Positions 30,953 through 42,121 are shown, counted from the first letter of the stretch. The stretch: 64,000 nucleotides of DNA from Aphrocallistes beatrix (GCA_963281255.1 OY725496.1:4379723-4443722); one strand, 5' to 3'. Numbers and translations are program-made. Notes: generated by a model not told the origin, from the letters alone.

Positions 30953-32899
30953 ATGAGCAAGTCACGGCAGAAGGAGTTCTTGGACACAGCCACGAGACGC
31001 GTGGTGGCTGACTACACTCAGAATGAACCGGCCAACCTGATGGAGCGGATACACCGTGTGAACCGGGCCTGTCCGGGTCAGAGCAAGCAGAACGTCGCGT
31101 ACTTGCTCAAGAACAACGAGTACGACGTAGAAGAGACGATCCGGCGAATCAAGGAGGAGGGGGCGACGGAACTTATCGGTGAGTGGAGCAAGAATACCTC
31201 TAAGAAGAAGAAGAAAAAGAAAAAGGATGAGCCTGCCCCTCCTCAGAAGGAAATACCCCCATCTGCACCCAGACAGCTCAACAACTTCGACGCTCGACCT
31301 TCTTCCAACTCAAACTCCTCCAAACCCGCCCAGCTCTCCAACTCCACGAGTCCCAAGCCCTCTTCAGCTCCTGTGCCCCCCACTCACCCGTATACATCCT
31401 CCCTGCCCATAGACGGGTACCCTAACACCTACCAACAGCTCCACCCGGTCCAGGACAACCTACTCCCTAACCACAACCTCCTCTCAGTCACGACCTCCCT
31501 CCCTACCAACAACATCCAGTTCCTGCTGCTACAGCTGCAGACGCACAGCTCCTACCTCTCCCAGTGGCAGGGCATGCTCCAGCAGAGGATGGACACCTCC
31601 CTGCAGATCCTGCGCTACGTGTTCGAGCAGCTGCAGGCGTCCCTCTCGGAGAGGCACCAGCTGCTGCAGCAGAGCATCGAGACGGGGAAGTTCAGGGCTG
31701 AGGAGATTTTCGAGCAGCGCAAGAAACTGGCGCAGAGACTCACTGCTCAGGCCAAGAGCGCGCCAAGCGAGGCCGTGGCGGAGCAGATCAAGCAGTTTCT
31801 GGCCGACAAGCAGAACGACCAGCAGCTGTGCGACGTGTACACTCTGAACATCGACCACGAGAGCATGATGGCCGCTGTTCCCACCCTCGGAGACATCGTC
31901 AACTCCATCCCGCAGTACTGGGCCGACCCTGCGGGTGCACAGGTTCCACAGCAGCAGCAAGCCCCGTACAAACCCCCGAACAAGCACGCACAGCCCGCCT
32001 ACCAAACCCCGGAGTTCCACCCGCCTCCCGTGCAGACCCACGCGCCCCCTCCCCCGGTACCGCCCGTCTACGCGGAACCGGAAGTCCCGGATCCTCTCCC
32101 CGAGCCTCAGCCAGCCCCCGAAGTGTCCTCAATGGCGTCACAGGTGTACGAGGTGACGCTGACGGACCCTTATTCTTCAGACGCGAAGCCAGTCGACCTG
32201 ACGTCTTCCCCCAGGCACAAGAGCAGCAGGCAGGAGATAGAGGCCGCGCGCGAGCGCATGCAGGGAATGCTGGACAAGCAGAAGCGCGGAATGATCGTGT
32301 CTGACGCCGGGATGAAAGGCCCCCCCGTCCAGCCCGCAGGGAAGCGGGGCGGGGAGAGGAAAGGAGGGAGAGAGGCAGCTGGTGGGAAGGGAAAGCCAGC
32401 TGGTAGGAACGCCACAGGGGATAAGAGAGGTCCTCCTCCTAGGAGGGAGGGACGGGGCTCTCAGAGCGAGCAGTGGACCGGTTCTAGAGACAACGGGCCT
32501 ACTTTCACTGCAGAGTACACCAATTCTAGTTTGGAGTTGGAGGGAGACCAGGAGGATCACTGGGATAACTCTCCAAATTTTGTTCCCAGTCTCGTCCTGG
32601 TGAACAACAACTATGACAACACACCAGACGAGACCGCTGCCTACCAGTCCATCGCCTCCGTTGCTTCTGCAGAGTTTAAACCAACCGTGCAAGACAGCTC
32701 CCCCGATGAGCCCACCCTGCCCCCTCCACCGCTCAACTCCTTCATGCCCACCACCCTACCCAGCGAACCCCAACCCCAACCCGAACCCATCGAATCTCAC
32801 AGCGACCCCCCTCCAGAAACGGAGTCCTCTAAACCTGATTGGGACGACCCTACAGTCACCTCCACCGACTGGGCTGTAGACCATGATGCAGATTGGTAG
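30953..32899 (+). CDS. SPATS2/SPATS2L-like protein
   Basis: ATG 30953 gives 648 residues in one frame. The N-terminal ~80 residues form a UBA-like fold: ANLMERIHRVNRACPGQSKQ, then YLLKNNEYDVEETIRRIKEE, then GEWSKN and a polylysine run. This order (UBA-like helix, E-W, polylysine) is the signature of SPATS2 and SPATS2L, cytoplasmic RNA-associated proteins linked to stress granules in mammals. A central helical block at ~190-300 (LLLQLQTHSSYLSQWQGMLQ and on) matches the conserved domain of the family. The rest is Pro/Gln-rich, then Gly/Arg/Lys-rich near 460-510 (likely RNA contact), then acidic. The frame is open a little upstream without an ATG. High GC. Confidence 0.8.
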   Translation: MSKSRQKEFLDTATRRVVADYTQNEPANLMERIHRVNRACPGQSKQNVAYLLKNNEYDVEETIRRIKEEGATELIGEWSKNTSKKKKKKKKDEPAPPQKEIPPSAPRQLNNFDARPSSNSNSSKPAQLSNSTSPKPSSAPVPPTHPYTSSLPIDGYPNTYQQLHPVQDNLLPNHNLLSVTTSLPTNNIQFLLLQLQTHSSYLSQWQGMLQQRMDTSLQILRYVFEQLQASLSERHQLLQQSIETGKFRAEEIFEQRKKLAQRLTAQAKSAPSEAVAEQIKQFLADKQNDQQLCDVYTLNIDHESMMAAVPTLGDIVNSIPQYWADPAGAQVPQQQQAPYKPPNKHAQPAYQTPEFHPPPVQTHAPPPPVPPVYAEPEVPDPLPEPQPAPEVSSMASQVYEVTLTDPYSSDAKPVDLTSSPRHKSSRQEIEAARERMQGMLDKQKRGMIVSDAGMKGPPVQPAGKRGGERKGGREAAGGKGKPAGRNATGDKRGPPPRREGRGSQSEQWTGSRDNGPTFTAEYTNSSLELEGDQEDHWDNSPNFVPSLVLVNNNYDNTPDETAAYQSIASVASAEFKPTVQDSSPDEPTLPPPPLNSFMPTTLPSEPQPQPEPIESHSDPPPETESSKPDWDDPTVTSTDWAVDHDADW

Positions 32900-33520
32900 T
32901 CTGGTGTCAGCTCTCTTGATGACTGATAAACTGTATAAATCTCGCTTAGGACAATCATCTACTAGGTCACCTTGTCGTGTTTTGTTACTGTCACATATAA
33001 CACCCTCTTCTTAGCTCGTAATCATAGAGTAGATTGACTACAATCACTGACTAACTTATATTCATGCTCATAATCTCTGTTTCGGTTATTTGATTAAATA
33101 CTTCTATTTTTACTCAACATTTTGGTATTTAGGAAATGGATTATTTTGGGTCGAGTCTTTCACCTAATTTCAATTTTGCCCACTCTCCATGGTGTCGCAT
33201 CTCGGAGGTTACCTGTATTAATTTTTAAAAATATATACACATTAATCGAGTTTTAATAGTAAGCTTTTTGTGGGTAATTGAGAAGTAGGCTCAATCGTGA
33301 CAAAGTACGTACCATGTCCCGTGTCAAGCAACGCCATAGAAGTTTTAGTACGTACGTGCGCATATGAAACTAGATAATGCAGAATGCAAACCATATGAGT
33401 GAGAATATTTTACTCGTATTAGTGATATAATGGCATTATTAGTGTATAATTGAACCTTAGCCAATATTCTTTCCATTTATTTCAAATTTCATTGAATAAA
33501 TTTATTCAGTTACCATCAAG
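32900..33520. other. Intergenic region
   Basis: AT-rich spacer between two plus-strand genes. A short unit CGTACGTGCGCATATG occurs near 33350. No gene or repeat element is supportable. Confidence 0.4.
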
Positions 33521-34777
33521 ATGGCAACTTGCGACAGATTACAGTCCTTGCAATCTCGATTTCAGGAAATTCGCGAGGAAATCGAAAATAAATTTGAACA
33601 CGTGAAACAGTTGGTGGATGAGAGAAAGCTCGCTCTCTTCCAGCTCTTGGAAGATATCCTGTCGGAATATGAGAAGAGGCACGATGAATTTTCCGACGCC
33701 ATAGATTTACTAGAATCTCATAAGGAGCAGGTTACGCAGTCGCTAGACAACAATCTCTTGGATGGTCTTGTGACCAAACAGTTGAACCAGTTGAATGAGA
33801 AAATCGCTGCACTCAAAATAGACTTCAAGGAGCCTGATATCAACTGGAGATGGAACGAGAACCAAGTGAATGAGCTGATACAAAGCGTCGGCCAGATCCA
33901 TTCTGGGGAGCTGAACATTGCTGATGATATGGTCATCCCAGACTACACGAATAAGAAGGTCCCACGAGTTTGTGCAGTTAGCCGAGGCAAAAATGTGGAC
34001 GAAATTTGTGATCCAAGAGGGATTTCCATCGATCATAGATCTGGGAACATCTATGTTGCAGATTATGGCGCTGGCAGGGTATCTGTTTTCTCCCCCAGTT
34101 ACAAATTCCTCTTCCAGTTCGGAGCGGAGGGAGGGTTCGGCAGGATGGACGCACCTCATGGGGTCAACGTGTTCCAGGACAAGGTCTATGTCACACTGCT
34201 GAGTACCAACAGAGTGCAGGTCTACACCCTGGGAGGGAGATGCATCAACAGGTTCGGAGCCCATGGGTCCCGGGCGGGAGAGTTTAAGTGTCCAGGAGAT
34301 TCGTTCATTGACGAAACCAACAAAGATATTTACATATGCGACAGTGGCAATAATCGTGTGCAAGTATTTGATGCGGACCTCCAGTTCAAATCGATTTTCA
34401 GTCGAAAGTTCAATGACCCAGTGAGAGGGAGGATTCATAAGAAGTACGTGATCATCCTCGACAAGTCTAACCCGTGTCTCCATTTCTATTCCAAAGCTGG
34501 AGAGTGGTTTAGATCCATTCTGCATCGCGAGTTGCTGTCAATAGGGATCAGGAGGTTCTTCGATTTCGAAATTGACTCTGAGTGCAATGTTATACTGACG
34601 GATGTGAGTCTCCATTGTGTGGCAGTGGCTGACAGCCATGGGAAGATACTGCATCAGTTCGGATGTAAGGGAGAGGGTCCTGGACAGTTCCAGTCCCCCT
34701 GGGGACTCTCTCTGACGAAGGACGGACACATAATTGTCCTCTCCAGCAATGCTTTCGGGTGTTTGAAAGTATTTTAA
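33521..34777 (+). CDS. Coiled-coil plus NHL-repeat protein (TRIM-like without RING)
   Basis: A 418-codon frame from ATG 33521. Residues 1-120 are a coiled coil (RFQEIREEIENKFEHVKQLV, and on). From ~150 to the end there are about six NHL blades: PRGISIDHRSGNIYVADYGA, then RVQVYTLGGRCINRFGAHGS, then DIYICDSGNNRVQVFDADL, then FQSPWGLSLTKDGHIIVLSS. This is the C-terminal half of a TRIM-NHL protein. No RING or B-box precedes the coiled coil, and the ATG is preceded by AT-rich sequence, so they are probably truly absent. In TRIM-NHL proteins the NHL propeller binds RNA or substrate and the coiled coil dimerises. Without a RING, ubiquitin ligase activity is not expected. It is a paralogue of the NHL gene at 29202-30020. 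Confidence 0.85.
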   Translation: MATCDRLQSLQSRFQEIREEIENKFEHVKQLVDERKLALFQLLEDILSEYEKRHDEFSDAIDLLESHKEQVTQSLDNNLLDGLVTKQLNQLNEKIAALKIDFKEPDINWRWNENQVNELIQSVGQIHSGELNIADDMVIPDYTNKKVPRVCAVSRGKNVDEICDPRGISIDHRSGNIYVADYGAGRVSVFSPSYKFLFQFGAEGGFGRMDAPHGVNVFQDKVYVTLLSTNRVQVYTLGGRCINRFGAHGSRAGEFKCPGDSFIDETNKDIYICDSGNNRVQVFDADLQFKSIFSRKFNDPVRGRIHKKYVIILDKSNPCLHFYSKAGEWFRSILHRELLSIGIRRFFDFEIDSECNVILTDVSLHCVAVADSHGKILHQFGCKGEGPGQFQSPWGLSLTKDGHIIVLSSNAFGCLKVF

Positions 34778-35099
34778 AGAATTTGGAGGGAAAATTCTTA
34801 TTTATCCTTAGGCTACCAATCAGACACTTCATCTTAGAATCGCTTCGTTAATTCCTTATTTAGATTTAGTCTTTCCTTACTTATTTCATAGATTCGATTT
34901 AGCTTAGATTTAGCTTAGATTTAGCTCGTAGTTATATTATGTATTGCCCTGATTGTCAGTTCAGTCAACAAATTACACTTTATTATATGTATTCAATTTT
35001 TGATAGTATTTATACGAAGAAAAAGAAAACCAAATTAATAATATTAACGATTAATTTTCATGTTTAGCCATACATCAATATATTTTCTTGTCACACCAT
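34778..35099. other. Intergenic region with short TTAGATTTAGC repeats
   Basis: A 322-bp AT-rich spacer. Three near-copies of CTTAGATTTAG lie at about 34899-34925, a minor tandem repeat. Nothing else is seen. Confidence 0.4.
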
Positions 35100-38000
35100 A
35101 TGGGAGGTTCATGGGAGCGGTTGTACTATTCATTGACCTTCCTATGGATTGTAAAGTTCGATTACAAGGAAATATTTAGAAGATCTCCAATTACTCTTGA
35201 CAGGCTACCTAGCCTTCCACCACACTTTGATTCTGGTTATCTGTTCAAACGATTTTGGCGTCATTGGGAACTTGAAATGTCCAGGTTTGCCCGTGGTAAC
35301 AAGCCGAGGCTGTGGGCTTCACTCCTGCGTACTTTCAGTCCTATCTTCCTACCAATTTTGGGAGTCGCTTTGGCTTACCTCTTTCTCTACTTCTCTCTGA
35401 TCCTAATCCTGATTTGGTTGCTCCAGGGACTGGAGGAGTTCTATGCTCGATGGAATTTGGTTGGCATCGCAATGCTCCTCACAGTTTGTAGTTTGTTCCA
35501 GAACTATTTCGCACAAGCTCTGGAATACGGAATGGGCATAGTCGGCATGAAGTGCCGTGTTCTGCTCACAACAGCAATCTTCCATAGGATCCAGACACTG
35601 TCTTATGATCAGGTTCAGTCGATTTCATTCGGACACATTCTTACCATAATTACATCGGACCTTTTTAAATTCGACGAAACAATGCCTATTTTACCATTCA
35701 TTATCTTGGCTCCTCTCGCCATCCTGTTGATGGTGATTGCCATTAGTATCGATATTGGGTGGCCTGCTCTATTGATTCTACCTCTCTTCGGTATTCACTT
35801 GTCCATAAGTTTAGGCATAGCCACAATAATTTCGCGAGCATACAAAAGAGCCCTGAAGTATTCTGACATAAGAAATAAACACATCCGTGAATTCATCGAA
35901 GGAATTAGACTGATAAAGTGTTTTGCGTGGGAGTATGCAGTAGAAGCCACGATCCGGCGGATCAGAAGAAACGAAGTTTTTATGGTTTTTGTAAATTTAT
36001 TTTTCAAATCATTAGCACAGACTATAGCGCTAGTCTTCCCTCTACTTTTCATTTTCACAATAATTCTCGCCCTTTACATCTCAGTTCTAAAAGGAGAACT
36101 CACTTCTAGTCGAGTTTTTGGGTTGGTTGCATTTATGCAATGGTATTACCATTTTTTCTCTGTCTCAACTGTGGTTATTATCGGTTGCGGGGAATTAATG
36201 GTTAGCGTCGCCAGGGTGCAGCAATTATTACAACAACGGCCTCGTAATCATAGTAGAGATGATACACATGGTAGCCAAACGATGATAAAAGTAACAGATC
36301 TTTCTTCTGGTAGGAGCAATAGTAGCAATATTCTGGTTCCTGTAATTGAACATGTGACTTTTTCTCTCCAGAAAGGTTCGATCATGTCTGTTATCGGTCC
36401 TATTGGTTCGGGGAAAACTTCCCTATTCCTCAGTTTATTAAACGAAATCGTGGTAACTCTGGTGGTACATTCCTTTTGCCTACTTCTTGTGCCTTAGTTC
36501 CACAAGAACCATGGATACTCTCCACATCAATACGCGATAACATTACATACGGGAGAGAATGGGAGTGTGATTGGTATGCACAAGTTGTCACAGGTTGTTG
36601 CTTGCTGGTAGATTTTGATCAGCTACCCGACAGAGATTTCACCATCGTGGGAGAGAGAGGAATTACTCTCAGTGGAGGTCAAAAATCCCGCATAGCCCTC
36701 GCTCGTGCAATATATGCAGATGCAGACGTATATTTACTAGATGATCCATTGAGTTGTGTCGATGTTGCGGTCGCCAATAAACTATTCGAAATGATGACAC
36801 ATGGAATACTAGTTAGTAAAACGGTTATCTTGTCTACTCATCAGCTCCAGTTCGTATGCAGAACAGACAAGGTTCTACTGTTAGAGGATGGCCATATGGT
36901 AGCTTGCGGGACTTATGAAGAGATAGCAAATATTCCTGCGTTCAAGAAATATTCAGAATTAATAGAAAAGCATCAGAATAAAACGGGGAGTATTGGCTCA
37001 GAGTTGAGAAAGGTTCCAAGTGATAATGATCTGGCGGAACCTGAATTCAGCGAGGCACCAGTGGTTGACAATGGTCATGTTTTGAATGAAAAGGTAGAAC
37101 ACAGTGCTGGTATCTCAATACTGACCTATGTCAAGTATTTCTGGGCGGGAAGTATGCCTGGAATTATCTGTCTTGCATTTTTTGGAACAATTTCCTACTT
37201 CGGATTATTCGTTATGAAGGATTACTACCTCGCCCTGTGGATTATGGCAGAGCAATTTGCACGGAATACGAGCTCAACAAATGTTAATATCACTTTCAAC
37301 CCGCTCATTTATCTACATATGGACACGCGAATAATCTTTTTTATCGGTTTTTGTATCACACTCAGTCTCTTCATCTTTATTACTTCCACTCTCGTATCAA
37401 CTCTCCCAATCCTCTCCTCTTACCGACTGCACACTCGCTTGCTCTGGAGAGTGTTGAGGGCTCCTAGCAGTTTCTTCTTCACTCATTCCAGTGGCTCCAT
37501 CATTAATCGATTCTCAAAAGACATCTCTACAATGGATTATCTGCTTCCCTTCTTCTTCTATTTTTTCCATCTTTCGATTAACTTGGTTGGATTTACTATT
37601 GTATCGGCTGCCATCACTCACTGGTTAACTCTGGTGCCTAGTATGATTCTCTTGGGGATTCTTGTTCTATATCGTTTTCATTTAGTGAAAATTATACGCC
37701 AGATAAAACGTCTCGAGTCTGCCGCGAAAAGTGACGTCATCCTGCACAATTCACTCACTTTGCATGGCCTTACCTCGATCCATTCTTTGGGTCTAGACTC
37801 TCATCAATTTCGTAAACTGTGCGCATACGAAAACGTTCATTCCAACTGCTGGCGTATGTACGTTGGTTTCATTCGCTGGTTTGGATTTCAAGTGAATTGC
37901 CTGATTGCATTCTACTCCTTATCTGTTGCAGTTATTCTCATCTTTTTGAAGGATCAGCTATCTCCTGCCATTTCTGCGTTTGCCATCTCACAATTGTTCA

Positions 38001-38884
38001 GATTGTTCGATTTTTCTCAATTTTTATTGCGAGTTAGTGCCGAGGTAGAAATGAACATGGTATCCGTAGAGCGCGTGCTCGACTATATTAAGCTACCTCA
38101 AGAGGCGCCTCTCCACAGCGCTGCTAAATCAGCTGTCAACGAACGGATTGTAAAGGGAGAAATTGAATTCCATCGAGTGCAGCTCAGATATTCTCGCTCT
38201 CTTCCTCTTGTCTTGAAAGACGTTACTTTTAGGGTGAAGGAAGGAGAAAAGCTTGGTATTGTAGGGAGGACTGGAGCCGGGAAGTCCTCGCTTCAAACTG
38301 CTCTCCTTCGTCTGGTGGAACTCGAGTCTGGTCATATCACTATCGACGGTAGAGACATTAGGGAGTTAGGCTTGCATGAGTTGAGAGGTCAGATCTCAAT
38401 CATCCCACAGGACCCTTGCCTGTTCAGTGGAACTCTCAGATTTGCTTTGGATCCCTTCTCTGAGTTCCCAGATACACAGCTGTGGGGGGCACTAGAAGAG
38501 GTCCAGATGAAAAGAAAGGTTGAGGCACTTGAAGGACAACTCGATTACTCGGTATCAGAGGGGGGGTCTAACTTCAGTGTTGGAGAGAGACAGCTGTTCT
38601 GTCTTGCCCGTGCTGTGTTGAAACAGACCAAAATAGTTATGTTGGACGAAGCAACCTCCAACGTTGATACTTTGACAGACAGGAAGATTCAAGAAATTCT
38701 CCATTGCAAGTTCCAAAAGTGTACTATCCTCACGATAGCACATCGATTGCAGACAGTCTTCCATTATGATCGCATCATGTTGATTGATGACGGACGAATT
38801 GTTGAGTGTGACTCACCCAACAATTTGCTGAGAGATCCGTCTAGTAACTTTGCTAAATTAATGGCGACAATGAAACTTGAATAA
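35100..38884 (+). CDS. ABC transporter, subfamily C (MRP-type), with one frameshift
   Basis: This is a full ABCC layout split by a frame change. Frame 1 (ATG 35100 to 36497) holds membrane domain 1 and NBD1 Walker A (GPIGSGKTS, near residue 433), then LLSLLNEI-like sequence. The next frame (from about 36456 to 38884) continues with ALVPQEPWILSTSIRDNITY, signature LSGGQKSRIALARAIY, Walker B VYLLDDPLSCVD, membrane domain 2, and NBD2 with Walker A GRTGAGKSS, FSVGERQLFCLARAV and VMLDEATSNVD. Both halves look intact and colinear with ABCC4/5-type short MRPs, which export organic anions. No GT-AG intron fits the phase at the break. A single missing base near 36450-36460 would explain it, either real or an assembly error. 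NBD1 has Asp where the catalytic Glu is expected, normal for ABCC. Confidence 0.85.
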
Positions 38885-39081
38885 ACAAGAGTATTCCTCT
38901 AACTCTTCAATTCTTAGATTCAATCTTCTCCAGCATTCACTTGTAGCTTATTTTACACTTTTTAGTCTAAGAATTCATTAAAAATTTCAATTATGTTTAT
39001 CAGCTCACATTATATGTAACTTGTAAAATGAATTTAGTTCAAGATTGACTTAGTTTTTGATGGTTAAAAGCTAGTATAATT

Positions 39082-39342
39082 ATGTCAGACGACGGAGATG
39101 AAGGAGAAGAGTCACGAACTGGAAAAAAACGGATCTGTAGCGGCTTGAGAGAAGACCTGCTTGCCTGTATAAAGTCTTCTCCTTGCTACCAAACAATGGG
39201 GATGACTCCGAAGGAATGTCTCGATAAGAAGAATTACGCATTCATTGACCCTAAATGTCCTCCCCTGTACTATGCCTTCTTCGAATGTAAAAGATTTGCT
39301 TTCGATAATCGGTCTCGCTTCAAAGGGAAGAAAGGCTATTAG
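39082..39342 (+). CDS. COA5: Cytochrome c oxidase assembly factor 5 (PET191 family)
   Basis: An 86-residue frame from ATG 39082. It carries twin CX9C motifs, C-SGLREDLLA-C and C-PPLYYAFFE-C, plus two more cysteines between them. It ends FDNRSRFKGKKGY, which is the conserved PET191/COA5 tail (DNRxRFRGRKGY in mammals). COA5 is a mitochondrial intermembrane-space protein needed for complex IV assembly, imported through the MIA40 disulfide relay. An insertion of about ten residues between the cysteine pairs makes it a little longer than the human protein (74 residues). It is first of five closely spaced plus-strand genes. Confidence 0.93.
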   Translation: MSDDGDEGEESRTGKKRICSGLREDLLACIKSSPCYQTMGMTPKECLDKKNYAFIDPKCPPLYYAFFECKRFAFDNRSRFKGKKGY

Positions 39343-39519
39343 ATTTATCTTTAGTATAATTTTATTACACTTTTAGCAGTTTTAATTAAATTCAAGATTC
39401 GATTACGATGAAATTCCCAACGTTGTAAATCATATTTGTGCGAGAAAGTAATATACCCAGAAATTTATGAAAATCATTCACTATTTGAGTTAGCTTTCGC
39501 TCGTTTTTATTTATTAAAA

Positions 39520-40227
39520 ATGCGAGCTTCTAGCAAGCCTAAAGCCACCGCTCCTAATGTCCCAGTGCCTTTGAACGAGGAAGAATGGACAAGCAAAATG
39601 GATAGCGTCCCTTTAGACAAGGAGTTCGTTGATTCGGTTGTGATGGATTATCTTGTGAAAGAGGGGTTCCAATCCGTAGCAGAGTTGTTCTCGCAGGAGA
39701 CAGGCGCTCCTCTACCTCCTGATCATGTTTCATTCTACCCGATACATCTGAACATCGAGAACGGGGATGTGGGAAACGCGATGTGTCAGACTAACGAGAT
39801 CGACCCTTCCATTCTAGAGAACAACCACCAGCTGTTCTGTCACCTGCAGCAGCTCCAAGTTATCAAGTTGATAGCCGACAAGCAAACCATGCCTGCACTC
39901 GAGATGGCGCAGAAGGAACTGAGGTACCGAGCGGAAGAGGACCACTCCTTCATTCCGGATTTGGAGAAGACCCTCTGCTTGCTCGCTTTCCTTAGCAAGC
40001 CTGACTCTCCGTTCCACTACCTGCTGACTCCTTCCTACAGGATGAAGATCTCGCACGATCTGAACTCCGTTCTCCTGAACTCGCACGGGATTGAGGGGGA
40101 CAGCAAACTGCATCACATTCTCAAGTTCATTGACTGGTGTGAAGCAGAGCTAGCTGCGCTATCCATTCCACATCCCAAGCTCACGGACATCGCACAGGCC
40201 ACGATAGAGTTCCCGCCCAGAGTGTGA
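39520..40227 (+). CDS. GID8: GID8/TWA1, CTLH E3 ligase complex subunit
   Basis: ATG 39520 gives 235 residues, against about 228 in mammals. A LisH motif lies at ~35-65 (SVVMDYLVKEGFQSVAELFS). It is followed by the CTLH segment (IHLNIENGDVGNAMCQTNEI) and the CRA domain (LQVIKLIADKQTMPALEMAQ, later YLLTPSYRMKISHDLNSVLL). This order is diagnostic of GID8/TWA1, a scaffold subunit of the GID/CTLH ubiquitin ligase. In animals the protein also affects beta-catenin stability. The frame is open upstream to 39436 but has no ATG there. It starts 177 bp after the COA5 stop. Confidence 0.93.
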   Translation: MRASSKPKATAPNVPVPLNEEEWTSKMDSVPLDKEFVDSVVMDYLVKEGFQSVAELFSQETGAPLPPDHVSFYPIHLNIENGDVGNAMCQTNEIDPSILENNHQLFCHLQQLQVIKLIADKQTMPALEMAQKELRYRAEEDHSFIPDLEKTLCLLAFLSKPDSPFHYLLTPSYRMKISHDLNSVLLNSHGIEGDSKLHHILKFIDWCEAELAALSIPHPKLTDIAQATIEFPPRV

Positions 40228-40499
40228 GACTTGTTCTCCTGACAAGTTCCTGCTTATTGGTGTGGAGTTGTGATTGCTAACTTTTCCCACTCACTACTCA
40301 TTTTGCTGGTATTTTGGGTATATCCGAATCGGAATATTCTAGCTTTTAAGATAATGAATGGACTGCAAAGGTAATTGTGTGGAGTTAGATGAGGCATACT
40401 ATAATACGGTACATTCATATGATTGAGATAAATGGATGAATTTTGTTATTTTGCTCCTAAAACATCGAAATTATTCGTTTATTAGATGCGACCACTAAC

Positions 40500-41822
40500 A
40501 TGCACACTTCAATGATAAGAGCGCTCCACTCGTTCCATTCAGTGAGGTCTGCTACCTTCGCTACATCTTGTCACATCAATCAGTTTGTAAAGGAATTCTC
40601 CCATAAAATTAAGAGAAATCCAGATGATGAGCAGTGTCCAATCAGAAGAGAGTTATTTGCAGCATTGGATGGGTTCCCTACTGCCTCACTGGACCACCCA
40701 TGTCCTCTGGGATTACTGTCGCGTAGTTTGGACGACATTTACAGACCACTCAACCCTGATAAAAAACTATCATTAATTAAAATGTTAGCAGACAATCCTC
40801 TATCAAGCGAGGCTATCAATTTCCCTGATACTTTCAGCTCCACACTCTTACTGACTGATACTCCTGCTTCGGCAAGTCTATCTCCCACCTCAGCCTTACT
40901 CTACAGCTTGTCCCTGTGCAGGGAAGGTCTGGAATTCGTGTTACAGATCAAAACTGACTTGAAATCACTCCGTCCACGAGACAGAGAAAGTTTGAGTGAG
41001 ATGGAGCACACACTGCATCAGGTCGTAGCCTTCTGGTCTCGCAGGCAGTTTCTCACCTTCAAACAGGTAACAATGAGGAGTTCTGAAGAGCTGAAGAAGA
41101 ATATAATCCTAGCAGAGGGGGTGCATCCTATCTCTACACGAGAGGAGTTCGAGCGGCGAGTGTCTCATGGGAAATGTTTCGCTGTGACACACACACAATT
41201 GTCCCCTAACGTTCCCCTTTCCATGATTTATTGTGCCCCTATCGACTACTTCCCAACTCACATTCAGCCTCTACTCAATGCTGCAGGGTTTAGAATAAAT
41301 TGTACTCGTGGCAGTCCTAACACAGTCTGCTTCTACTCTGTTTCCAACGCACATGCAGGGTTTGGCGGTACTGAAATAGCTCACCAGCTGATCAAATATG
41401 CGGTCAACTCCCTTCAGCAGCAGTTCCCCTCTCTCACCAACTTCCTCACTCTCTCCCCCATCCCTCAATTCCGGAAATGGTTAGCTAGTAACCATATCCT
41501 ACCTGAAGAATTTAGCGGAGATGCATTAGAGCGTTTTAGTTCATATGAAAGAGCAGAGCTTTTGAAGGTTTGTGCTAACTTCCTGGCGAATGCTAAGAGA
41601 GGGAAACAGGCGGCAGACCCAGTCGCGAATTTCCATCTAAAGAACGGTGCTAGTTTGTGGAAAATAAATTGGCTCGCGAATCCAAATGAGCGGGGCATGT
41701 CACAGTCCTACGGGATAATGGCGAATTATTTCTATGATTTGGAAAGTTTGGAGTCGAATCGTGTGCGATACCTGAACGAAGGCGTTGTTAACACATCTCC
41801 GATTATGCGAAAGCTACTCTGA
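40500..41822 (+). CDS. MLYCD: Malonyl-CoA decarboxylase
   Basis: A 440-residue frame from ATG 40500 (human about 493). The N-terminal ~30 residues (MIRALHSFHSVRSATFATS) look like a mitochondrial presequence. Then comes the helical N-domain, followed by the acetyltransferase-like catalytic domain with FYSVSNAHAGFGGTEIAHQL. The active-site motifs are present: the Ser in TLSPIPQF and the His in PVANFHLKNGASLWKINW. The enzyme converts malonyl-CoA to acetyl-CoA and so relieves inhibition of fatty acid oxidation. The C-terminus reads SPIMRKLL, so the peroxisomal SKL signal of mammalian MLYCD is absent. This suggests mainly mitochondrial use. Confidence 0.93.
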   Translation: MHTSMIRALHSFHSVRSATFATSCHINQFVKEFSHKIKRNPDDEQCPIRRELFAALDGFPTASLDHPCPLGLLSRSLDDIYRPLNPDKKLSLIKMLADNPLSSEAINFPDTFSSTLLLTDTPASASLSPTSALLYSLSLCREGLEFVLQIKTDLKSLRPRDRESLSEMEHTLHQVVAFWSRRQFLTFKQVTMRSSEELKKNIILAEGVHPISTREEFERRVSHGKCFAVTHTQLSPNVPLSMIYCAPIDYFPTHIQPLLNAAGFRINCTRGSPNTVCFYSVSNAHAGFGGTEIAHQLIKYAVNSLQQQFPSLTNFLTLSPIPQFRKWLASNHILPEEFSGDALERFSSYERAELLKVCANFLANAKRGKQAADPVANFHLKNGASLWKINWLANPNERGMSQSYGIMANYFYDLESLESNRVRYLNEGVVNTSPIMRKLL

Positions 41823-42121
41823 ACTGCCTCCATTGTTGATTAACCACGACACGACGTACTCTCGTTTTCTGAGGGATTTATTCTATGAATCTTTTGAATG
41901 GCATCCGATTATAACGGAATGGCTCTTTTATGTCTGAACTCTTGCCTGTATGAACCCATTTACCACTTGAATGAGTCGAAATAACTTTAAATTCCAATTA
42001 AGATAAGATTCACTAAAATTATTTTGTAATTTCATTCGAATTGAACTTTTTAACCAAATAAAGCTCAGTATAAGCGATTACAAAACTTTGGTTATTTATA
42101 TACTCAACCAGCTCAGAGATA

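Noticed and set aside
35795..36058. Minus-strand 87-codon frame in the ABCC gene
   Set aside because: Antisense to a conserved membrane domain. No independent evidence.
36451..36496. A 45-bp GT...TTAG intron explaining the ABCC frame change
   Set aside because: The acceptor looks good, but every GT in the segment is in phase 0, while the downstream exon needs phase 1, so the join would not restore the frame.
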